Positions 6,007 through 11,373 of a stretch of DNA of 11,373 nt are shown here, one piece after another; position 1 is the first letter of the stretch; each line of letters opens with the position of its first letter. Source of the stretch: Emticicia sp031378715 (GTDB lineage Bacteria; Bacteroidota; Bacteroidia; Cytophagales; Spirosomataceae); contig JANNEN010000323.1 of assembly GCA_031378715.1 (NCBI GenBank), positions 1-11,373 on the forward strand, in the 5' to 3' direction. The position numbers were made by a program, and so were the translations under genes. The notes under the pieces are model-generated. The model was not told where the DNA came from. It worked only from the letters and a program-made list of their open reading frames with translations, and did no database searches.

Positions 6007-6812
6007 TTTTTTTTTTCAAAAGACAATAATTCTACTGCATTTCCATCAAAAACTGCGTAGCTATTGTGCCAAATCCAATCGCCAAGATTGATATAACGGG
6101 CTGATGCTGAGATATTTAACTCAACTTTTGTGTGTCGATGTCCAAATATGTAATAATCGTGGTGTTGCGTATTCTCTATCTTTTTGGCATATTGTACCAG
6201 ATGCTCCCGTGACTCGCCCAAAAACTGTTCGGGCTTGCGTTTTTTCTTCCAACTGCTTTTAGTCCAAAGTTGCCCAATCAACATTCCTAAGTTTGGGTGA
6301 AGCACTCGTCCGAATAGAAATCGAGGGATTTTTCCTTCAAAAATCACTTTCAAGATTTTATATCCCGCATCATCAGCCCCGAGGCCGTCGCCGTGGGCAA
6401 TATAGAAAGTTTGGTTATTAAAACTAAAAACCTTCGGCTTACGAATCGTCTTGATATTGAGTTCGGTTTCAAAATAATCAGTCATCCACATATCACGATT
6501 GCCCAAAAACACCACAATTTCGATGCCCGCGTCGGACAGTTCGGCGAGTTTTCCAAAAAATCGTACGAAACCTTTTGGCACAACATGCTTGTATTCAAAC
6601 CAGAAATCGAACAAATCGCCCACCAAAAATATCACTTCGGCATCATGCCTGATGGATTCCAACCAAGCGATAATTCTACGTTCACGCTCACGGCTTTGTG
6701 GTAGGTCGGGAGCCCCCAAATGGAAATCAGAGGCAAAATAGATTTTTTTTCCTTCGGGAATTGTTCGATTTGTTGGCACTTTTTGCGATTTTATGAAACT
6801 CAATTTTTGCAC
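6003..6812 (-). CDS. lpxH: UDP-2,3-diacylglucosamine diphosphatase
   Basis: LpxH cleaves UDP-2,3-diacylglucosamine to lipid X and UMP, the fourth step of lipid A synthesis, at the inner face of the cytoplasmic membrane. The calcineurin-like metallophosphoesterase motifs occur in order: ASDFHLG (D29, H31), GDLFDFW (D66), GNRDMW (N105; the Arg replaces the usual His as in LpxH), AHGDG (H140) and FGHRHT (H225, H227). Length is 269 aa from GTG 6812. An in-frame TAA lies upstream of the GTG with no ATG in between, so the start is this GTG, a TTG at 6803 or a GTG at 6779. A 14-bp palindrome (6819-6832) stands 6 bases before the GTG. It converges with the CpsB-type gene, their stop codons overlapping, and is divergent from the response regulator. 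Confidence 0.9.
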   Translation of the reverse strand: MQKLSFIKSQKVPTNRTIPEGKKIYFASDFHLGAPDLPQSRERERRIIAWLESIRHDAEVIFLVGDLFDFWFEYKHVVPKGFVRFFGKLAELSDAGIEIVVFLGNRDMWMTDYFETELNIKTIRKPKVFSFNNQTFYIAHGDGLGADDAGYKILKVIFEGKIPRFLFGRVLHPNLGMLIGQLWTKSSWKKKRKPEQFLGESREHLVQYAKKIENTQHHDYYIFGHRHTKVELNISASARYINLGDWIWHNSYAVFDGNAVELLSFEKKN

Positions 6813-6818
6813 GAATGA

Positions 6819-6832
6819 CGTAAAATTTTACG
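6819..6832. repeat. Perfect 14-bp palindrome CGTAAAATTTTACG upstream of lpxH
   Basis: Two 7-bp half-sites with no spacer lie 6 bases upstream of the probable GTG start of lpxH, in the leader region. Size and symmetry suit binding by a dimeric regulator, but palindromes of this AT content can arise by chance and no second copy was seen in the window. Confidence 0.4.
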
Positions 6833-6920
6833 AATATTTTAAAAAAAATACAAAATTTGTTGAAATAATATCGGTTTTGATGTCGTTTGTGCGTAATTTT
6901 GAATTATTGCAAATTTTGAT

Positions 6921-6950
6921 TTTGATAAAAATCTTCTTTCCTTATATTTA
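6921..6950 (+). promoter_or_regulatory. Possible promoter for the response regulator gene
   Basis: TTTG (6921-6924) precedes TATATTTA (6943-6950) by 18 bp. The second element differs from TAnnTTTG in its last base. A start near 6957 leaves a leader of about 38 nt before ATG 6995. Confidence 0.4.
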
Positions 6951-6994
6951 CATCAAAATTTTAAGATAATTTTATTAATTAACATTACCTTCCA

Positions 6995-7363
6995 ATGAAA
7001 CGAGTATTAATTGCCGAAGATAGCTCTGTGATTCAGAACTTAGCCAAGAAAATTTTGGAATTCCAAAACTTTGAAATTACAGCCGTAAAAAATGGCGAAC
7101 AAGTGATGCAGTTACTCGACAAAGAAGATTTTGACATCTTGCTGCTTGATATTAATATGCCAATCATGGACGGAATGGAGTGTGTGAAGGCGATTCGTGG
7201 ACTTAAAGACACGGCAAAAGCCACGATTCCAGTGGTAGCCATCACGGGCAATGCCAAAAACTACTCCGAAACTGACTTCAAAGATGCAGGATTTAATGAT
7301 GCCTTGATGAAACCACTGAATTTCGACAAATTAGTAGAGGTCGTAAAGGGGCTAACTGAATAA
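6995..7363 (+). CDS. Single-domain response regulator (CheY-like receiver)
   Basis: The 122-residue protein is a receiver domain with no output domain. The acidic pocket is E8-D9, the phosphoacceptor is D52 in LLLDINMPIMDG, the switch Thr is T84 in VAITGN, and the conserved Lys is K106 in ALMKPL. It would be phosphorylated by a histidine kinase and act by protein-protein contact, as in CheY or Spo0F-type relays. No kinase gene lies in the window, so its partner is unknown and it counts as an orphan. It is divergent from lpxH, and followed by a strong hairpin and a same-strand hydrolase gene. Confidence 0.93.
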   Translation: MKRVLIAEDSSVIQNLAKKILEFQNFEITAVKNGEQVMQLLDKEDFDILLLDINMPIMDGMECVKAIRGLKDTAKATIPVVAITGNAKNYSETDFKDAGFNDALMKPLNFDKLVEVVKGLTE

Positions 7364-7373
7364 TAATTTTCAA

Positions 7374-7451
7374 TGAATGAGTGAGTGAATGATAGAATTG
7401 TTAATTGAAAAACTTATTTCTTTCTCATTCTATCATTCGCTCACTCATTCA
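7374..7451. repeat. Long inverted repeat of GAAT/GAGT units between response regulator and hydrolase
   Basis: The arms at 7374-7398 and 7427-7451 are 25 bp each with a single mismatch, which would be a G-U pair in RNA. The loop is 28 nt. The left arm is made of near-repeated tetramers (TGAA TGAG TGAG TGAA TGA). The repeat begins 11 bases after the response regulator stop codon and ends 18 bases before the probable hydrolase ATG. No T-run follows, so it is not a standard intrinsic terminator. It could reduce read-through, protect the upstream mRNA end, or be a dispersed mobile-type palindrome. Confidence 0.9.
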
Positions 7452-7468
7452 TTCAATCATTGACTAAA

Positions 7469-8233
7469 ATGACCATTACTTTTCTCGGAACGGGTACTTC
7501 GGGCGGTATTCCCTTACTGACCTGCGGCTGTGAGGTATGTAAATCATTAGATTTTAGAGATAAACGTCTGCGGGTTTCGGTCTGGATTGAAGTCGAAAAC
7601 AAGAGCTTTGTGATTGATACTGGCCCAGATTTCAGACAACAAGCTCTCCGAGAACGGATTCCGAATCTTGACGGAGTGCTTTATACCCACGAACACAAAG
7701 ACCACACGGCGGGGCTTGACGACATCAGGCCGTACAATTATCTGCATGGTATTCAGCACCTAAATCTTTACGCCCACGAGCGGGTTTTAGCACAACTTAA
7801 ACGTGAATTTGCCTACGCTTTCGACGAACATAAGTATCCTGGCGTGCCGTTATTAAATCTCTTTACGATTGATAATCAGCCATTTACGATCGAAAATATC
7901 CTTTTCACCCCCATCGAAGTGATGCACCACAAGCTACCTGTTTTGGGTTTTAGAGTAAAAGATTTTACTTACATAACGGACGTAAACTTTATTTCTGACG
8001 AAGCATTGGAGAAAGTTTACGGCACAAAAATCTTGGTTTTGGGAGCTTTGCAACGCAGTCCACATATTTCGCATTTTACGCTTGATGAAGCCATTGCGGT
8101 AGCCCAAAAAGTGAATGCCGACATGACTTATCTAACGCATATCAGCCACAAAATGGGTCTGCACAATGAAGTAGAAAAGGATCTCCCAGCCAATATTCGA
8201 TTGGCTTATGATGGATTGAAGGTTGTACTGTGA
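7469..8233 (+). CDS. PhnP-like metallo-beta-lactamase-fold hydrolase
   Basis: This 254-residue protein is a metal-dependent hydrolase of the PhnP-like group. It opens with MTITFLGTGTSGGIP, followed by a cysteine set C19-x-C21-x2-C24 that binds a structural zinc in PhnP. The active-site residues are HEHKDH (74-79), HH (153-154), D171 in TYITDVNF and H224/H227 in THISH. PhnP itself cleaves a cyclic ribose phosphate in phosphonate breakdown. No phn genes are nearby, so the substrate here is unknown and could be another phosphodiester. I chose ATG 7469 over TTG 7460 because the family opens directly with the MxITFLGTG strand. It may be transcribed with the response regulator, although a large hairpin lies between them. 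Confidence 0.87.
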   Translation: MTITFLGTGTSGGIPLLTCGCEVCKSLDFRDKRLRVSVWIEVENKSFVIDTGPDFRQQALRERIPNLDGVLYTHEHKDHTAGLDDIRPYNYLHGIQHLNLYAHERVLAQLKREFAYAFDEHKYPGVPLLNLFTIDNQPFTIENILFTPIEVMHHKLPVLGFRVKDFTYITDVNFISDEALEKVYGTKILVLGALQRSPHISHFTLDEAIAVAQKVNADMTYLTHISHKMGLHNEVEKDLPANIRLAYDGLKVVL

Positions 8234-8275
8234 AAAACTTGGTTACTATTAAGATAAAATATTTTGACAAAAAGA

Positions 8276-8306
8276 TTAGTTTTTATCAAGTATTTATGTA
8301 TATTTG
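8276..8306 (+). promoter_or_regulatory. Probable promoter for the FAS1 lipoprotein gene
   Basis: TATATTTG (8299-8306) is an exact TAnnTTTG. It is preceded at 19 bp by TTAG (8276-8279), one base off TTTG. The predicted start near 8313 gives a leader of about 85 nt with no visible structure. The spacer 8234-8397 holds nothing else I can support. Confidence 0.5.
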
Positions 8307-8397
8307 GATTACAAACAAGTTTGCTGTTTTTAATTGCTGAAAATTTATACTCCATAGATTCAAATCTTTTTATTATTCACCAAACAGAAGCAAAAAC

Positions 8398-9381
8398 ATG
8401 AAAAACTTACTCAAAATTAGTACTTTATTTATTGTTTTGGGGTTACTCACCTCATGCAAGCCTAACGACGCCAAGCCAAAAAATGATGCCATTGATCTGG
8501 CATTGGCAGATGCCCGATTTACTGTATTTACCAAACTACTGACCGATAATGGGCTGGTTGAAACGCTCAAAACGGGTGAAACATTCACCGTTTTTGCTCC
8601 AACAAATGAGGCTTTTTCAAAAGTTGATTTAAGTACGTTTACGAAAGACGAATTGTTAAAATTACTTAGAACGCACATTGCCATAAGAAACCGACTTCTC
8701 ACAAATGAGATAAAATCGGGAATTGTTCAAAGTCCAAGCGGAATATTATACCTATCCAAGAACTCAACTGGTATTTTTATCAATGGAAGTCAAAAAATTA
8801 TTTCACCTGATATTTTGGCATCGAATGGGGTAATTCAAGTGATTGACAAGGTAATTGTTCCACCAACAAAAAATCTCGCAGAAACAATAAGAGAAAATTC
8901 CGATTTTTCTGAGCTACTGTCTTGGTTTTCAGCAAGTGATTCTCCCTTAGAAGAGAGGTTTTCTAATTTATCGGTTTACGGCTCAACTATTCTTGCACCA
9001 AACAACGCAGCTTTTCAGGAGCTATACAAAACAACACCAAAAGCAACACTATTGGCGGATAAAATTAAGGTAAATGAGGTATTGCGTTTGCATACTATTG
9101 TTGGAGCAATTTTTTCGACGGATTTTCCAAATTTATTAAATCAGCCAGTAGATACACGAAACACGCCAGAATTTATGATTTCAACTACTACTGTGCTTGC
9201 GGGCAGTACGGGAGGAGGTTTCACACGTGGTATTTACAAAGGTCAGTATCAGGTATTGTTCGACTTGGCAAATGGCACGAAGGTAAAGGGTATTGAGAGT
9301 GGTAGTGCAAATATTACAGGTGTAAACTTGTACACAAAAAATGGTGTAATCCATACATTGGATAAAGTATTGATTCCATAG
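8398..9381 (+). CDS. Fasciclin (FAS1) domain lipoprotein
   Basis: The 327-residue protein begins with a lipoprotein signal peptide: two lysine residues, a hydrophobic core, and the lipobox LTSC with C20 as the acylated cysteine. It should be exported and anchored to a membrane, with the outer membrane or cell surface likely in this phylum. Two FAS1 domains follow. The first is about 30-155, with the typical TVFAPTNEAF at 63-72 and a closing VIQVIDKVIVP. The second is about 158-327, with TILAPNNAAF and a closing VIHTLDKVLIP. FAS1 domains mediate adhesion and matrix contacts; a specific partner cannot be inferred. It has its own promoter candidate and an intrinsic terminator, so it is probably a single-gene unit. 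Confidence 0.92.
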   Translation: MKNLLKISTLFIVLGLLTSCKPNDAKPKNDAIDLALADARFTVFTKLLTDNGLVETLKTGETFTVFAPTNEAFSKVDLSTFTKDELLKLLRTHIAIRNRLLTNEIKSGIVQSPSGILYLSKNSTGIFINGSQKIISPDILASNGVIQVIDKVIVPPTKNLAETIRENSDFSELLSWFSASDSPLEERFSNLSVYGSTILAPNNAAFQELYKTTPKATLLADKIKVNEVLRLHTIVGAIFSTDFPNLLNQPVDTRNTPEFMISTTTVLAGSTGGGFTRGIYKGQYQVLFDLANGTKVKGIESGSANITGVNLYTKNGVIHTLDKVLIP

Positions 9382-9422
9382 TTACCGCATTTGCGAGTTG
9401 CAAGGGCGTGTTTAATTTCAAG

Positions 9423-9465
9423 TATGACACATCTATCGTAGAAAATAGGTGTGTCATATTTTTTT
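9423..9465 (+). terminator. Rho-independent terminator of the FAS1 gene
   Basis: TATGACACATCTAT (9423-9436) pairs with ATAGGTGTGTCATA (9445-9458). All 14 pairs form in RNA, one of them G-U, around an 8-nt loop. A run of seven T (9459-9465) follows directly. It starts 42 bases after the FAS1 stop codon and separates that gene from the FAN1 gene. Confidence 0.92.
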
Positions 9466-9522
9466 GTTGCATAAAACTTGCAAATTATTAAAGTGTAACC
9501 CTAAAATCTTTGTTGCGAAAAA

Positions 9523-11238
9523 GTGGCACAAACCGATCTTCCTCCAAAATACTATCTCGAATATTTTAATTACGTACTTGAATTTGTCCGTGAGAAATAC
9601 CAGCATATTCTCAATGAATCCGAATGGCGTTTCTTGCGAAAATACTATTGCCTGAGCGAAGATGCCCAATGCCTTTTTATTCGATTTGCTAACCGAAGGG
9701 GGCTTTTTTTTAGAGTTAATAAGCTGGCTTACAGCGAGTTAAGTGATATTCCTGCATTGCTCAACGAACTCCTCGAACGAGAATTTATTGAAAGTCCCAA
9801 CCCAGAAAAACACGAAACCTACGGCAAAGAATTGTTGGAAGTTTTGACCGCAAAAGAGCTTGTCGCACAATTCTCCGAATTGTCCGACGAAAAAAAAACG
9901 CACTACAAAAAACTAAAAAAAGACGAACTCGTAGAAACAATTCTGCAAGATTTTTCTTTTGCAAAAATCGTCGAAACGCTCAATGCTTTTGAGTCGAGTA
10001 TTAAGGTTTGCTTTGAGTTTGAGGTTACGTTTATGAAATTTTTGTTTTTCGGAAACCGCTACCTCGACATGACCGAGTTTGTGATGCGAGATATGGGTTT
10101 AGTACAATTTGAAAACCACGATGACGACAAGCTCGTAGCCCGATTTAGTACCCGAAAAGATGCCGAAGACAAATGGTTAATTACTGACCAAAACGACCTG
10201 TTTTACCAGTTAAAAGATACCGCCCCACCGCTCGAAATTTATGATTGGTTCATGAACTTTGCCGATACCGTTGGCACACTCAGCGAAGTTGCCGTGCCTT
10301 CGTATGAGCGTTTAATATTAAAAATTGCTACGTTTCTCGAAAAATCCAAGCAATTAGACGAAGCCCTGACCATCTTTCGCTTGACCGACCAAGTGCCTTC
10401 CCGTGAGCGACAGGTACGAACTTTGCAGAAATTAACGCACATCGACGAAGCAGCCTCGCTTTGCCAGCAAATGATTGAGTTTCCGAAAAATGCTGATGAG
10501 AAATTCTTTGCGATTGACTTTCTGAACAAAATAAACTCCAAGAAGAAATCTAAGAAAAGTACAACTTCGTGGCTGCACCAAGCCGATTCGATTACGGTTT
10601 CGATTGATTTTCGGCACCGAGTCGAGATGGGCGTAGTTGATTATTACCACAAAGAAGGAAAACTTGCTGTTTTTGCCGAAAATCATCTGTGGCGAGCAAT
10701 CTTTGGTTTAGTTTTTTGGGATATTGTTTTCGACCCAAGTTTGGTGGCTTTTCATCATCCGTTTCAGCGTCGCCCCTCGGATTTGTATTTGCCCGATTTT
10801 TATGAAAAACGTAAAGAACTCATCATCAGTCACTTAGCAAGTTTTGCTGATGTGCAGGATTTATTGGTTTATATGGGCGAACGCTACGAATCGAAGTTTG
10901 GTATTGCCAATCCGTTTGTGATTTGGTTAGAAGATGAGGGTCGCCTCCCGATATGGTTAATGGCCCGTAAAGCCGTTGAAATAGTTGCGTTTGAAGCAAT
11001 GAAAAAGATTCTGCACGAAATGTCCAAAAATCTCGTTGAAAACCTGCGGGGCTTTCCCGACCTTTTTATGTGGGACGACCTCAGTGGTGATTATTGCTTC
11101 GTTGAAGTGAAATCTCCGACCGATAATCTCTCCAACCAGCAGTTAGCATGGCTACAATATTTTGAAGAAATCGGCGTAAAAGCCAAGGTCTTACGGGTTT
11201 ATTGGGGGGAGAGTGAGGGTTTGGGGGAGGGAAATTAA
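9523..11238 (+). CDS. FAN1-type structure-specific nuclease (VRR-NUC domain)
   Basis: This is a bacterial homologue of Fanconi-associated nuclease 1, which cuts 5' flaps and helps unhook DNA interstrand crosslinks. The 571 residues cover the whole family layout: an N-terminal helical region with LFIRFANRRGLFFRVNKLAY (51-70), a SAP-like DNA-binding segment (about 104-143), a TPR-like helical middle (about 260-340), and the C-terminal VRR-NUC nuclease. Catalytic residues are D513 in GFPDL and E528-x-K530 in FVEVK, 15 residues from D to E as in known FAN1 enzymes, plus probable E386 before the FGLVFWDIVF helix. AFHHPFQRRPSDLYLPDF (409-426) is highly typical. The start is GTG 9523, because a TAA lies seven codons upstream and no other start codon intervenes. 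The last residues (GESEGLGEGN) come from a G-rich DNA tract and look non-family. Confidence 0.93.
   Translation: MAQTDLPPKYYLEYFNYVLEFVREKYQHILNESEWRFLRKYYCLSEDAQCLFIRFANRRGLFFRVNKLAYSELSDIPALLNELLEREFIESPNPEKHETYGKELLEVLTAKELVAQFSELSDEKKTHYKKLKKDELVETILQDFSFAKIVETLNAFESSIKVCFEFEVTFMKFLFFGNRYLDMTEFVMRDMGLVQFENHDDDKLVARFSTRKDAEDKWLITDQNDLFYQLKDTAPPLEIYDWFMNFADTVGTLSEVAVPSYERLILKIATFLEKSKQLDEALTIFRLTDQVPSRERQVRTLQKLTHIDEAASLCQQMIEFPKNADEKFFAIDFLNKINSKKKSKKSTTSWLHQADSITVSIDFRHRVEMGVVDYYHKEGKLAVFAENHLWRAIFGLVFWDIVFDPSLVAFHHPFQRRPSDLYLPDFYEKRKELIISHLASFADVQDLLVYMGERYESKFGIANPFVIWLEDEGRLPIWLMARKAVEIVAFEAMKKILHEMSKNLVENLRGFPDLFMWDDLSGDYCFVEVKSPTDNLSNQQLAWLQYFEEIGVKAKVLRVYWGESEGLGEGN
11204..11231 (+). 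repeat. G-quadruplex motif in the last codons of the FAN1 gene
   Basis: Four runs of G (6, 3, 5 and 3 long) are separated by loops of 7, 3 and 1 bases, which meets the usual G3+N1-7 rule. They lie on the coding strand, so the mRNA carries them as well. The tract ends 4 bases before the TAA stop codon and encodes the Gly/Glu-rich tail. Confidence 0.75.
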
Positions 11239-11270
11239 GTTTGTTTTTGGCCCCAATAAAAAAACTTAAA
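11239..11270. terminator. Weak AT-rich inverted repeat between convergent genes
   Basis: AAGTTTGTTTTTGG (from 11237) can pair imperfectly with CAATAAAAAAACTT (to about 11267), 11 of 14 positions. A run of seven A near its right side would be a U-tract for the minus-strand transcript. This is a marginal candidate for ending either gene. Confidence 0.25.
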
Positions 11271-11283
11271 CAACCTCCAATAC

Positions 11284-11373
11284 TCACTCTTCTTTGGGCA
11301 AAAGTTTCTCCCAGAGTTTCCCGTAATCAAACTCGTCTTTGGGCCACATATCTGAGTTGTGGGCTGTTGTGAT
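11284..11373 (-). CDS. C-terminal fragment of an unrecognised protein
   Basis: The minus strand is open from the window edge to a TGA at 11286-11284, giving 29 residues that end FDYGKLWEKLLPKEE. The composition (aromatic, charged, NSDMWPKDEF) looks like a real protein end, and the orientation converges with the FAN1 gene. I cannot assign a family from so short a piece, and the start lies outside the window. Confidence 0.5.
   Translation of the reverse strand: MTTAHNSDMWPKDEFDYGKLWEKLLPKEE

Noticed and set aside
7460..7468. TTG start of the PhnP-like hydrolase three codons upstream.
   Set aside because: The ATG at 7469 begins exactly at the conserved first beta strand (MTITFLGTG), so the TTG is unlikely.
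9505..9512. AATCTTTG as a -7 promoter element for a nearly leaderless FAN1 gene.
   Set aside because: It has one mismatch, and the only TTG upstream (9478-9480) is 24 bp away, outside normal spacing.

Overview
The window looks like a stretch of chromosome from an AT-rich member of the Bacteroidota, most likely Cytophagales-type. Three things point there. The promoter-like sites fit the Bacteroidota pattern (TTG/TTTG about 19-21 bp before TAnnTTTG), and starts lack Shine-Dalgarno sequences. A DUF2851 gene is present, a family I know mainly from this phylum. The single-domain response regulator, FAS1 lipoprotein, LpxH and PHP-type CpsB phosphatase also fit. I cannot name a genus.

Layout. The left edge (1-52, minus) is the N-terminus of an FAD/NAD(P)-binding oxidoreductase, probably a type II NADH dehydrogenase. 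It is divergent from a CCA tRNA nucleotidyltransferase gene (cca, probably starting at TTG 325), which is followed 4 bp later by a small two-helix membrane protein. A convergent pair follows on the minus strand: pyrF upstream of a DUF2851 gene, joined by a spacer with two hairpins. Divergent from pyrF are rfbC and a CpsB/YwqE-type phosphatase gene, a small surface-polysaccharide pair. The phosphatase converges with lpxH (lipid A synthesis), and their stop codons overlap. Divergent from lpxH is a single-domain response regulator followed by a PhnP-like metallo-beta-lactamase-fold hydrolase. Then come a FAS1 lipoprotein with its own promoter and a strong intrinsic terminator, a full-length bacterial FAN1 nuclease, and the C-terminal 29 codons of an unrecognised minus-strand gene.

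The genes are mostly housekeeping (tRNA maturation, pyrimidine synthesis, envelope polysaccharide and lipid A, DNA repair). I see no transposase, phage gene, CRISPR array, tRNA or rRNA, and no convincing new multi-gene system.

The unusual material is mostly small-scale DNA structure: a near-perfect GC-rich palindrome just before the probable cca start; four ACCATCG heptamers inside pyrF next to an A8 tract (coding strand); a long low-complexity inverted repeat after each of two genes; paired AACAATTT hairpins behind pyrF; and a canonical G-quadruplex motif in the last codons of the FAN1 gene. DUF2851 itself shows a residue pattern that could suggest a nuclease-like fold. No gene-free stretch exceeds 300 bases; the longest (53-324) holds divergent promoters and the cca leader.
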